Assembly: GCA_900545215.1 (NCBI GenBank) | Contig: UQXW01000018.1 | Span: 1-35,810 of the forward strand | Direction of reading: 5' to 3' | Length of the DNA: 35,810 nucleotides | DNA from: an uncultured Bacteroidota bacterium | Lineage (GTDB): Bacteria > Bacteroidota > Bacteroidia > Bacteroidales > P3 | Shown here: positions 24,489 to 32,403 of the stretch, piece after piece | Layout of the letters: each line of letters opens with the position of its first letter | Numbering within the stretch: position 1 is the first letter of the stretch | Translations under genes and position numbers: made by a program | Notes under the pieces: model-generated | Seen by the model: only the letters and a program-made list of their open reading frames with translations | What the model was told of the DNA's origin: nothing | Database searches by the model: none

Positions 24489-25851
24489 TGCCGGAAACCT
24501 TTTACCGATGTTGTCGGTAACCGTGTTGTTTTTTATGTGGGGATTCATAACCTCATTGAATGATATTCTTATTCCATATCTCAAAGGAGTATATTCCCTC
24601 ACCCATTTTGAAGCGAACATAGTTCAGTTCGCTTTCTTTATAGCCTATTTTGTGGGTTCGTCGGTCTTTTATCTGCTTTCCAAGAAAGGACTCGATACAA
24701 TATCTCTTTATGGTTACAAATCCACTTTGGTCATAGGCTTGCTTGTAGCATGTTTTGCGTGCAGTCTTTTTGCTCTATCGGCTTATTTTGAAATGGGTTT
24801 TGCATTCTTCCTTATTGCTTTGTTCTCTCTTGGCTTGGGACTTACTTTCCTGCAAATTGCTGCTAATCCCTTTGTCGCTCTGATAGGCAATCCTGATACT
24901 GCATCTTCGCGTCTGAACCTCTCGCAGGCTTTCAACTCTCTCGGAACCACATTCGGTCCTGCCGTGGGAGGGTATTTGATATTCTCTATCTTCGCAGATA
25001 AAACCGAAGATTCTGTTTCAAGTGTCATAATACCTTACTTCGTTTTATCTCTTTTGCTTTTGTTCCTTGCCGTCTTTATAGGCTTTTCCAAAATCCACAT
25101 TTCGGAAGAACAAACCACCAAGCATCAATACAAAAAGTCTATCTTCTCTTATCCTTACGTGCTTTTTGGAGCATTGGGCATCTTTTTCTACGTCGGAGCA
25201 GAGGTTTCCGTCGGCAGCAATACCATTTCCTATTTGAAAGAGACCATGAACATGCATGAAAGCACTGCTTCCGCATACCTGTCCTATTATTGGGGAGGGG
25301 CAATGATAGGTCGCTTTCTCGGTGCCGTTAGTCTGAGCAAAGCAAAAGGCATAAAGAAAATACTCCTCATGCTTTTGCTCGCCTGCATTGGCTTTATATT
25401 GATTTTCACTACCAATTACAAACTACATAATTTGGATTTCGCACATACATCAACCTTTCTATGTTTTATGCTCTTTAATCTCATAGGATTTTATTTCGGC
25501 AAGGGCATACCTTCAAGGCTGTTGGCGGTTTTTGCTTGTGCGAATATCGTTTTGCTCTCACTTTCCATGATGACCGCAGGCAGTATTGCACTATGGTCAT
25601 TGCTATCCATAGGATTGTTCAACTCCATTATGTGGTCGAACGTTTTCACCTTGGCAATAGACGGCTTGAAAGACAGAACGGCGGAAGCCTCTTCCATTCT
25701 TATAATGATGATTCTCGGCGGAGCGATACTGCCTCCTTTGCAGGGAATGCTTGCAGACAACATCGGAATAAAGTACTCTTTCTTCGTTCCGATGATTTCA
25801 TACGCCTATCTTTTGATTTATGGGCTTAAAACCTACAAAAAACGGCGATAA
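24466..25851 (+). CDS. FucP/GluP-family MFS sugar transporter
   Basis: This 461-residue, roughly 12-span inner-membrane protein matches the sugar:proton symporters related to L-fucose permease FucP and glucose/galactose transporter GluP. Diagnostic stretches are FFMWGFITSLNDILIPYLKG in the first span and QIAANPFVALIGN followed by SSRLNLSQAFNSLGTTFGP. These are closer to GluP than to FucP, which suggests a hexose such as glucose or galactose. The reading frame starts at 24466 inside the M16 gene; a second ATG at 24475 is equally possible. It is the last gene of the addA-to-transporter series and converges on folK. Presence in a repair-gene operon is probably fortuitous. Confidence 0.88.
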   Translation: MKEMKSSNAGNLLPMLSVTVLFFMWGFITSLNDILIPYLKGVYSLTHFEANIVQFAFFIAYFVGSSVFYLLSKKGLDTISLYGYKSTLVIGLLVACFACSLFALSAYFEMGFAFFLIALFSLGLGLTFLQIAANPFVALIGNPDTASSRLNLSQAFNSLGTTFGPAVGGYLIFSIFADKTEDSVSSVIIPYFVLSLLLLFLAVFIGFSKIHISEEQTTKHQYKKSIFSYPYVLFGALGIFFYVGAEVSVGSNTISYLKETMNMHESTASAYLSYYWGGAMIGRFLGAVSLSKAKGIKKILLMLLLACIGFILIFTTNYKLHNLDFAHTSTFLCFMLFNLIGFYFGKGIPSRLLAVFACANIVLLSLSMMTAGSIALWSLLSIGLFNSIMWSNVFTLAIDGLKDRTAEASSILIMMILGGAILPPLQGMLADNIGIKYSFFVPMISYAYLLIYGLKTYKKRR

Positions 25852-25895
25852 ACGACGCATCATCGTTGCCATGCTTGATATAGTGATGAGGTTGT

Positions 25896-26372
25896 CTATT
25901 TTAGCTTGGCTTTAAGTCTGTCTTTGTAGAGTTTCTCTATCGTTTGATGTAGTAATGGGTGGACAAATCGGGGCATTATTTCATTCAGCGGTTGCAACAC
26001 GAAATCTCTTTTTTCTATAAGCGGGTGAGGAACTTGCAACAGCGGTGTATCGATGATTTGATTTTCGCAGAACAAAATGTCGATATCCATTGTCCGTGAA
26101 CTGTATCCGGCAGTATCGGCAGTCCTCTGTCTGCCGAGCTTTCTTTCTACCTCATTGCATATTGTCAATGCCTGATGAGGTGTCTTATCCGTTTGAAATA
26201 TTGCTACCGAGTTGAGAAATAGGTTTTCGCATTCAAAACCCCATGGTTCGGTTTCGATAAGAGAGGAACTCGCAATCATCTTACCCAATTCCTTTTCCAG
26301 CATTTCCAATGCTTGTTCGATGTTTTTACGGCGGTCACCTATGTTACTGCCGAAACCTAATGTGATTTCCAT
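25896..26372 (-). CDS. folK: HPPK, folate biosynthesis
   Basis: FolK transfers pyrophosphate from ATP to 6-hydroxymethyl-7,8-dihydropterin on the way to folate. The 158-residue length is normal for the enzyme alone. It begins LGFGSNIGDRRKNIEQAL. ETEPWG, FLNSVAIF, the CNEVERKLGR segment, and the signature RTMDIDILF with the magnesium-binding aspartates follow, then PHPLIEKRDFVLQPL. It converges with the transporter (44-base gap) and is separated from the upstream iorAB by that operon's terminator. No clear -7 box was found in the short upstream gap. Confidence 0.96.
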   Translation of the reverse strand: MEITLGFGSNIGDRRKNIEQALEMLEKELGKMIASSSLIETEPWGFECENLFLNSVAIFQTDKTPHQALTICNEVERKLGRQRTADTAGYSSRTMDIDILFCENQIIDTPLLQVPHPLIEKRDFVLQPLNEIMPRFVHPLLHQTIEKLYKDRLKAKLK

Positions 26373-26398
26373 GGTTTAAGACGGTATTTTGTACTCAT

Positions 26399-26445
26399 AA
26401 AAAAGAGCGAAGCACTTGAAATAATTGAAATTTCCGTGCTTCGCT
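26399..26445 (-). terminator. Terminator of iorAB
   Basis: AGCGAAGCAC (26406-26415) and GTGCTTCGCT (26436-26445) form a perfect ten-pair stem with a 20-base loop. On the minus strand the stem is followed by a run of six T (plus-strand 26399-26404), as in an intrinsic terminator just past the iorB stop codon. Confidence 0.85.
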
Positions 26446-26465
26446 TATAAAATCAAAGAAAATGT

Positions 26466-27047
26466 TTACATCTTATCGGCAACTGCCCGTCCTGCTCTTA
26501 AAGCGGCTATGTTCGCTTCGATGACGGCATCGCCTTTCTTTGCGAAATTACTCTTCACTGCATTTTCAAGTTTCTCGATATCTATTCTCAAATACTTTGA
26601 AGCAGCTCCGAGAACGACCATGTTCGTTCCCTTGGGGTTGTTAACCTCTTTTGCTATCTTGTCTGCATCGAACAAGATGTGGTTCTTGATTTTCTTAACC
26701 TCTGCCAACACTTGTTCATGGTCGGGATAGTTGGGAATATTCACAAACGGGTTTTGGTTGGTTATCACCCAGCCTGTCTCGCGGTTTAGAAACGGAAGAT
26801 AACGAAGTGCTTCCATCGGTTCTACAGAAAGAATAATGTCGCATTCTCCCTCCGGAATAAGATCGGAAGCAATAGGTTGGTCGGAGAGACGAAGGTGCGA
26901 TTGAACATCTCCTCCTCTTTGGCTCATTCCGTGGGTTTCTGCCTGCTTCATGTACATTCCCATTTCAAGTGCTGCCTTGGATATAATGGCTGCAGAGCTT
27001 AATGCTCCCATACCTCCTACGCCGCACAATATTATATCGATTTTCAT
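26466..27047 (-). CDS. iorB: Indolepyruvate oxidoreductase subunit beta
   Basis: IorB is the gamma-type subunit of indolepyruvate:ferredoxin oxidoreductase, which converts aryl pyruvates from aromatic amino acids to aryl-acetyl-CoA, or the reverse. The 193-residue length is typical. It has the N-terminal CGVGGMGALSSAAIISKAA, then ETHGMSQRGGDVQSHLR, and the EPMEALRYLPFL region. It follows iorA after 22 bases and is closed by a clear terminator, giving a two-gene operon. Gut Bacteroidota use this enzyme in making phenylacetate- and indoleacetate-type products or in reductive synthesis of aromatic amino acids. Confidence 0.95.
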   Translation of the reverse strand: MKIDIILCGVGGMGALSSAAIISKAALEMGMYMKQAETHGMSQRGGDVQSHLRLSDQPIASDLIPEGECDIILSVEPMEALRYLPFLNRETGWVITNQNPFVNIPNYPDHEQVLAEVKKIKNHILFDADKIAKEVNNPKGTNMVVLGAASKYLRIDIEKLENAVKSNFAKKGDAVIEANIAALRAGRAVADKM

Positions 27048-27069
27048 TTTGATGTCTCCTTTCCTTACT

Positions 27070-28677
27070 TTACTTTGCTTGTTTTTTTGCCAATTTACGC
27101 TTCTTGTTAGCCCAAACGATACACTCTCTTCTCGGAATAATGACGGAAACGCCTTGGTATTCCAACTCTTCTCTTATAACCTTGACGTTTTCTGCCAAAT
27201 GGCTTGCAAGAGGGTTAATGACGCGTATGTGTTCCGGTGCAACTCCGATGCCTTGACAGATGCTTTCTATTCTGCCTGTTGCAGATGATTTCTGAGAACC
27301 GGTCATTCCGGTGATGCCGTTGTCCAATATCATGATGGTTACGGGAACATTATCTACGCAGCAGTCCAACAAACCGGTCATTCCGGAGTGGGTGAAAGTG
27401 GAATCGCCTATCACTGCAACGGTAGGTCTCAATTCCGCTTCGGCAGCTCCTTTTGCCATTGTAATCGAGGCTCCCATATCCACGGTTGTGTATATCGCTT
27501 TCAAAGGAGGCAATGCTCCCAAAGTGTAACAACCTATGTCTGCAAAGACTTTGTATTCGCCGTAGTCTTTCATGGCTTCGTTCAAAGCGGTATAAGAATC
27601 GAAGTGAGGGCAACCATCGCATAATTTAGGTGGTCTCGGTGCAACCAATTCAGGCACGGCGAAGCCTTCCTTGACTTTCAATCCCAATGCTTTGCCTACG
27701 AGATTAGGACTTAGCTCTCCCGCTCTCGGAATGGCTCCGTCCAAACGACCGCTTACCTTTTTGCCCTTGTTCAACAAGCCTTTAATCAATCTCTCGTACA
27801 AAGGCTGACCTTCTTCCAACACCAATATTCTGTCGCATTCATCATACAATTTGTTCAACAATGTCTGCGGCATGGGATATTGCGAAATTTTTAATATAGG
27901 GTGCGGACATACTGTGTCGCGGAAGTTTTCCATGAGATAGTTGTATGCAATTCCGCATGCCACTATTCCCAATGATTTATCGGCAGCGTCTATGTATTTG
28001 TTGAAACCGTCTGTTTCGCTTGCCTTTACGAAGAGGTCTTGTTTTGCAATCAAATCATTGTATTGCTTCTTTGCATTTACCGGAAGCAGAATGAATTGAT
28101 TTTTCTTTTCAGGCAGGTTTATTGTATTTTGTTTCTTGACTTCTTTTCTTACAACGCCTGCACGGGAGTGTGCCATACGGGTTGTGATTCTCATCATTAC
28201 GGGAGTATGAAATTTTTCCGATAACTCGAAACCGTAATGTACCATGTCGTAAGCCTCTTGTTGGTTTGAAGGCTCCAATACAGGAATAAGGGCAAAATCG
28301 CCATAGAATCTGGAGTCTTGTTCGTCCTGAGAGGAGTGCATTGACGGGTCATCGGCTGCGATATATATCAAACCGCCGTTTGCTCCCGTTATTGCCGAGT
28401 TCATGAAAGGGTCGGCAGCAACGTTGATGCCGACATGCTTGCAGCAGAACATCGCTCTCTTGCCGGCATAGCTCATACCCAAAGCAGCCTCCATGGCAGT
28501 TTTCTCATTTGCTGCCCAGTTGCTTCTGATACCCAATTCTTTTGCTTGTTTGGAGTCTTGAATATACTCCGTTATCTCGGTTGATGGTGTTCCCGGATAA
28601 GCAAAAACCCCCGACAAGCCTGCATCTATGGCAGCCTGTGCAATGGCTTCGTCACCCAGTAAAAGTAATTTATCCAT
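27070..28677 (-). CDS. iorA: Indolepyruvate oxidoreductase subunit alpha, without ferredoxin tail
   Basis: This 535-residue catalytic subunit has the pyrimidine-binding domain at the N-terminus (GVFAYPGTPSTEITEY, NEKTAMEAALG). It also has the thiamine diphosphate-binding domain, with GDSTFTHSGMTGLLDC and the DNGITGMTG motif that binds Mg. LCDGCPHF near 350-360 is conserved in the family. Classical IorA is about 600 residues and ends in two CxxCxxCxxxC ferredoxin clusters; this one ends PRRECIVWANKKRKLAKKQ and has none. I recall Bacteroides forms being similarly short. Electrons would need another route, perhaps direct transfer to ferredoxin. The start ATG at 28677 gives the typical MDKLLLLGDEAIAQAA. 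Confidence 0.94.
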   Translation of the reverse strand: MDKLLLLGDEAIAQAAIDAGLSGVFAYPGTPSTEITEYIQDSKQAKELGIRSNWAANEKTAMEAALGMSYAGKRAMFCCKHVGINVAADPFMNSAITGANGGLIYIAADDPSMHSSQDEQDSRFYGDFALIPVLEPSNQQEAYDMVHYGFELSEKFHTPVMMRITTRMAHSRAGVVRKEVKKQNTINLPEKKNQFILLPVNAKKQYNDLIAKQDLFVKASETDGFNKYIDAADKSLGIVACGIAYNYLMENFRDTVCPHPILKISQYPMPQTLLNKLYDECDRILVLEEGQPLYERLIKGLLNKGKKVSGRLDGAIPRAGELSPNLVGKALGLKVKEGFAVPELVAPRPPKLCDGCPHFDSYTALNEAMKDYGEYKVFADIGCYTLGALPPLKAIYTTVDMGASITMAKGAAEAELRPTVAVIGDSTFTHSGMTGLLDCCVDNVPVTIMILDNGITGMTGSQKSSATGRIESICQGIGVAPEHIRVINPLASHLAENVKVIREELEYQGVSVIIPRRECIVWANKKRKLAKKQAK

Positions 28678-28739
28678 TATCTTGATGTTTTTTTATTTCT
28701 TTCTCCGTCTGCCCCTTGCAAGAGGCTCTAATCAGATTA

Positions 28740-28747
28740 CAAAACTA
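28740..28747 (-). promoter_or_regulatory. Probable -7 box of iorAB
   Basis: TAGTTTTG on the minus strand fits TAnnTTTG and lies 62 bases upstream of the iorA ATG. The -33 element is not clear. Confidence 0.5.
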
Positions 28748-28905
28748 CTAATTTTTTTGCAGTTAGCACGACTTTTGCACATGAAAAATTGCTTTTGTTC
28801 TGTTTTTACACTTGAAAACAGCATGTTTGCGGACTTTCTCTATCCGGAATTGCAGTGCGATTTTTACGGGTAAGTTTTACGAAATATCGAACTTTCATTA
28901 TCTCA

Positions 28906-28930
28906 CGACGAACCGCCGAAAGAAAAACGG
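28906..28930. repeat. 21-base-period intergenic repeat, decayed copy 4
   Basis: A single unit, CCGCCGAAAGAAAAA with flanking CGACGAA, matches the central unit of copies 2 and 3. Neighbouring units at 21-base steps are not recognisable, so this is a remnant or a partial copy. Confidence 0.45.
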
Positions 28931-29226
28931 AATACAACTTACAAATGCAACTTATCGGTCGGATTATTTATTATGGCTGCAAAGTCGGCAAAAAGTATTT
29001 GCGAGGAATAAACAGACCGAGCCTTTCCCTTGGACGGTTTGAAGACCATTCGGAATGAATATGATGTTTTCTTCTGCCAAATCCACAAATGAAGAACTCT
29101 TTGGCAGGTATTGTCATATAGAAATGGTTATTTCGTTTCAAACAGGACTGTAAACTTCCTCTTTCTTGTATGTGGCTTATGTCCTTTTCAAAAGGTGCAT
29201 TTGTGGATTGGGCTTTGAGTTTTGTG

Positions 29227-29280
29227 AATCGCCGTTTCGTGAAATTATTCCGCCGTTTCATTTTTGCGAAACGGCGATTT
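29227..29280. repeat. 21-base-period intergenic repeat, copy 5
   Basis: CGCCG at 29230 and 29251 and CGGCG at 29272 are exactly 21 bases apart. The ends form a 13-base inverted repeat, AATCGCCGTTTCG with CGAAACGGCGATT, so the element can fold back. The minus-strand frame reads RRFAKMKRRNNFTKRRF, close to copy 1. Confidence 0.8.
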
Positions 29281-29376
29281 GTTTTGCCCGAAGCATGTTC
29301 ATTGTGTTTCTTGCTGTATTACGGTGAAGTATAAGCGGTAAGGTATTCCGACATTTGGCGGACTGATTTGTTTGAA

Positions 29377-29526
29377 CAAAGAAAGAACGGATTTGTTTCA
29401 CAACAATCCGTTCAAACATATTAAAAACAAAATCACAAAACTGTGTTTCTCTCATAGTGATTCCATGTTTCAGGTCTCCAATTAACAGAAATCACCTTTT
29501 TAGCTCCTTACTCGGCGACAAAGATA
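29377..29526 (-). ncRNA. Possible short minus-strand transcript
   Basis: A -7 box TATCTTTG (plus-strand 29519-29526) is followed about 110 bases downstream by a nine-pair hairpin, GAACGGATT (29385-29393) with AATCCGTTC (29405-29413). On the minus strand a T-rich stretch TTTCTTTG follows it. No -33 TTG was found. It could be a small RNA or a leader for a tiny gene; the evidence is thin. Confidence 0.25.
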
Positions 29527-29784
29527 AGTATTTTCCGAGGATGACATTGCTTTTGAAAGAAAAAAATCGATTTTTCGTGAAAATTTATGCCTCAAATGGC
29601 AATTTGCAGTCCTATCCGATGTAAATATGTTTTGCATCGACAAATAAGAAATACTTTTACAGATGATTGAAAAATCATTTACTTTGACATGATTATTATT
29701 CCCGAATATTTGGTCTGCACCAATGTGTTTCATGGCTCTGTCGAATGCCGAGACAATCCTTTCCGGATTTATTTTGTACCCTGT

Positions 29785-29816
29785 TTGTGCGGATTGGTGT
29801 TTTATGTGTAATTTTG
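29785..29816 (+). promoter_or_regulatory. Probable aroC promoter
   Basis: TAATTTTG at 29809-29816 matches the -7 consensus, with TTG at 29785-29787 and a slightly long 21-base spacer. It lies 21 bases before the aroC ATG. Confidence 0.65.
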
Positions 29817-29837
29817 CAAGGAAATCTTTGAACTGTT

Positions 29838-30848
29838 ATGGTGCGAGGGAATACTTTCGGTGAGTTGTTTACTTTGACGAGTTTCGGTGAGAGCCATTCC
29901 GAATACATAGGTGGTAGTATCGACGGCTTTCCGGGAGGTGAGGTTTTGGATATCGATTTCATAAAGCAAGAACTTGCTCGTCGCAGACCTTCGGGTATTT
30001 TTTCGACTCAAAGAATCGAGAGCGATGATGTGGAATTTATTTCCGGCTTGGAAGATGGCAGGACGCTTGGTTCGCCTTTGGCTTTCATCATTCGCAACAA
30101 AAATATTCGCAAAAAAGATTATGATTGTTTCAAAGACTTGTTTCGTCCTTCGCATGGAGATTATACCTACTATAATAAGTATGGCATAACGGCTTCTTCG
30201 GGAGGAGGAAGAGCGTCTGGAAGAGAAACGGCGGTGAGAGTGGTAGGCGGTGCTTTGGCAAAGTTGTTTCTGAAAAGATTCGGCATAACATTTCATTCCG
30301 AACTTACGGAACTCGGCGGTTTCGACTGTGAGAAAGAAAAAAAACAGGTGGATAGGAAATTGAAAGAGGCATACGAGAAAAGAGATAGCCTCGGGGGAAA
30401 GATAATGTGTGAGGTGAATAATGTGCCTGTCGGTTTGGGAGAACCGGTGTTCAATAAGTTGTCGGCACTCTTGGCACATGCCCAGATGAGTATTCCTTCT
30501 GCAAAGAGTTTCGAGCTTGGGGACGGTTTGAAAAGCTGCAAACGTTTCGGCAGTGAGGATAACGATAAGTGGAGAGAAGGCAACGGCACGTTGACGAACC
30601 ATAGCGGAGGTATTCAGGCAGGCATTTCAAATGGAGAGAAGATTATTTTTTCCGTCGGTTTCAAACCTGCGGCAAGTATAGGTGTAGTTGTATGCAGGAA
30701 TAAGAATGGAGAGTTGGTTGAGGTGAAGAATGAAGGACGGCATGACGTGGCTCCGGTTCTGCGATGCGGTGTTGTGGTAGAAGCAATGGCTGCCTTGGTC
30801 ATTGCTGATTTGATGAGGTGTACGGATAATAAAACAGCGATGAAATGA
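29838..30848 (+). CDS. aroC: Divergent chorismate synthase
   Basis: AroC removes phosphate from EPSP to give chorismate, using reduced FMN. The 336-residue protein covers the whole family, slightly short of the usual 355-360. Both active-site histidines are present: His20 in GESHS and His106 in RPSHGDYTYYNKYG. TNHSGGIQAGISNG is also clear. The family signatures are altered: GESHG is GESHS, RDxRGGGRSSARET is TASSGGGRASGRET (118-131), and the C-terminal RHDPxxxPRAxP reads RHDVAPVLRCGV. It is probably functional but on a fast-evolving branch. It overlaps the following lipoprotein gene by four bases (ATGA). Confidence 0.9.
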   Translation: MVRGNTFGELFTLTSFGESHSEYIGGSIDGFPGGEVLDIDFIKQELARRRPSGIFSTQRIESDDVEFISGLEDGRTLGSPLAFIIRNKNIRKKDYDCFKDLFRPSHGDYTYYNKYGITASSGGGRASGRETAVRVVGGALAKLFLKRFGITFHSELTELGGFDCEKEKKQVDRKLKEAYEKRDSLGGKIMCEVNNVPVGLGEPVFNKLSALLAHAQMSIPSAKSFELGDGLKSCKRFGSEDNDKWREGNGTLTNHSGGIQAGISNGEKIIFSVGFKPAASIGVVVCRNKNGELVEVKNEGRHDVAPVLRCGVVVEAMAALVIADLMRCTDNKTAMK

Positions 30849-31600
30849 ATAAGGTAAGGAATTTGATTTTGGCAGTTTCGGTTTTGCTGATGGCTGCATG
30901 CGGAGGAAAGCAGACAATAGGCGATAATGAATTTCTTCTGTCCGGCAGCGTGAAAGGCGGAGATGCACCTTGGCTTATATTGATGGAGATAGGCAAGAAC
31001 GGTTTTACTTCTGCCGATACTCTGAAAACAGATGCAGATGGTAATTTCTTCAAAGTCATAAAGATGGAAGAAGAGACGCTTTACTCGCTTTCTTATAAGG
31101 AAGACTACATTACTTTATGTCCGAAGGTGGGAGAAAGGATTGTCATCAACGGATATGCTGATGATTTCTCCGGTTCTTATACCGTAACGGGTTCAAAAGA
31201 GTCGGAATGGTTGAAAGAACTCAACGAACATAACCATAAAGTTCGTGCCATGTTGAAAACCATGAGCGATTATTTGAAAATAAACAATATAGATAACGTG
31301 GATTCCGTCAAACACGAGTTTCTGTTGCGTCTTAGGAATATGCATGACAACGAAGTGGTATATACCGAGAATTATATTAGGACGCATAAAGGTTCTCTGA
31401 CGAGTCTGATTGCCCTTTACAGGACTTTTGAAGGCAGACCTTTGTTCGATTATCGCAATGACCTCACGATATATAAGGACGTGCTGAGCGAATTGGAGAA
31501 AACCCAACCGACAAATCAGCATACCAAGACGTTAAAAGAATTTATTGCAGAGAAGGATAGAGAAAACAATGAGCGATTTGCAGAAGAAAGCAAAAAGTAG
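30845..31600 (+). CDS. Lipoprotein with DUF4369-like N-terminal domain
   Basis: This 251-residue protein has a signal peptide with lipobox LMAACGG (Cys19). A beta-rich segment (about 27-115, LSGSVKGGDAPWLILMEI onward) resembles the DUF4369 domain found ahead of thioredoxin domains in Bacteroidota. Here no thioredoxin CxxC domain follows. The C-terminal half is instead a charged, mainly helical region resembling the linker that precedes the thioredoxin in such proteins. So it looks like a family member that has lost, or never had, its redox domain. It lies between aroC and lpxH, overlapping both. The role is unknown, with anchoring in the cell envelope likely. Confidence 0.7.
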   Translation: MNKVRNLILAVSVLLMAACGGKQTIGDNEFLLSGSVKGGDAPWLILMEIGKNGFTSADTLKTDADGNFFKVIKMEEETLYSLSYKEDYITLCPKVGERIVINGYADDFSGSYTVTGSKESEWLKELNEHNHKVRAMLKTMSDYLKINNIDNVDSVKHEFLLRLRNMHDNEVVYTENYIRTHKGSLTSLIALYRTFEGRPLFDYRNDLTIYKDVLSELEKTQPTNQHTKTLKEFIAEKDRENNERFAEESKK

Positions 31601-32339
31601 GATTTATTTTGCAAGTGATTTCCATCTCGGCGTACCTGATGCTTGGGCAAGTGCCGAAAGGGAAAGACGTATCGTTCGTTGGTTGGATTGTATAGAAGAA
31701 AACGCAAAAGAAATCTTTCTTTTGGGTGATGTTTTCGATTTTTGGTTTGAATATAGGGACGTTGTGCCAAAAGGATATGTAAGACTGCTCGGCAAATTGG
31801 CAACAATGGCAGACAACGGTTGCAAGATACATTTTGTTTGTGGCAATCATGATTTGTGGATAAGGGATTATTTTGAAAAGGATTTGGGGTTTATCATACA
31901 TAGGTCGGCATTTGAAACAATAATCGATGGCAAGAGGTTTCTGATAGGTCATGGAGACGGATTGGATTTCTCGGATAGAAAATACAGGTTCATAAGCAGA
32001 CTGTTCAAAAGCCGCTTTTGTTTTGCCGCTTTTGCAGCGTTGCACCCTCGTTGGGCTTATGCAATAGGTAAGACTTGGAGCAGAAAAAGTCGGTTGTCGC
32101 ATTCGGAGAGCGATAAGGTAAACCTCTATGAACAAGAGCCTATATATAAATATTGCATGGCGGAACTCGACAAACGAAACATAGATTTCTTCGTCTTCGG
32201 ACACAGACATTTGAAATGCAATCTTTCTTTGAAAAACGGAAGCCGCTACATAAACACGGGTTTTTGGGCGACAGAAAGTCCATACGCCGAATGGGACGGA
32301 GAAAACTTGTGCCTGAAAAACTTTGATTTGGGAGAATAA
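31569..32339 (+). CDS. lpxH: UDP-2,3-diacylglucosamine diphosphatase LpxH
   Basis: LpxH hydrolyses UDP-2,3-diacylglucosamine to lipid X in lipid A synthesis, at the inner face of the cytoplasmic membrane. The 256-residue calcineurin-like protein has all metal-ligand motifs in order: SDFHLG, LLGDVFDFWFEY, CGNHDLW, GHGDGLD and FGHRH. The ATG at 31569 is used because the family begins shortly before IYFASDFHLG; an upstream in-frame ATG at 31545 is also inside the lipoprotein gene. It overlaps that gene by 32 bases. Another member of the metallophosphatase family is possible, but the FDFWFEY segment strongly suggests LpxH. Confidence 0.9.
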   Translation: MSDLQKKAKSRIYFASDFHLGVPDAWASAERERRIVRWLDCIEENAKEIFLLGDVFDFWFEYRDVVPKGYVRLLGKLATMADNGCKIHFVCGNHDLWIRDYFEKDLGFIIHRSAFETIIDGKRFLIGHGDGLDFSDRKYRFISRLFKSRFCFAAFAALHPRWAYAIGKTWSRKSRLSHSESDKVNLYEQEPIYKYCMAELDKRNIDFFVFGHRHLKCNLSLKNGSRYINTGFWATESPYAEWDGENLCLKNFDLGE

Positions 32340-32352
32340 ATTAGTAATTTTG
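32323..32352 (+). promoter_or_regulatory. gcvT promoter
   Basis: TTG at 32323-32325, a 19-base spacer, and TAATTTTG at 32345-32352 match the Bacteroidota promoter exactly. The -33 element overlaps the last codons of lpxH. Confidence 0.8.
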
Positions 32353-32403
32353 CAGTTTTCAAGCTGAGAAACAAAGAGATTATTTTAATAGATTAACAAC
32401 GAA

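Larger units (their letters stand above)
28678..29837. other. Long divergent intergenic region iorA/aroC
   Basis: About 1,160 bases with no supported gene. It contains the iorAB promoter, repeat copies 4 and 5, a CTGCCAAA/TTTGGCAG inverted repeat (29074-29081 and 29100-29107), a possible minus-strand short transcript (29377-29526), and the aroC promoter. Several frames of 60-100 codons exist on both strands but none resembles a known family. A 65-codon minus-strand frame ending at 29258 starts at an ATG inside the possible short transcript. Confidence 0.55.

Noticed and set aside
25852..25895. Possible terminator between the transporter and folK
   Set aside because: Only a weak CATCA/TGATG pairing and no T-run were seen.
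29258..29455. A 65-codon minus-strand frame in the iorA/aroC gap
   Set aside because: It passes through a hairpin and ends in repeat copy 5. No homologous family came to mind, so it was not called.
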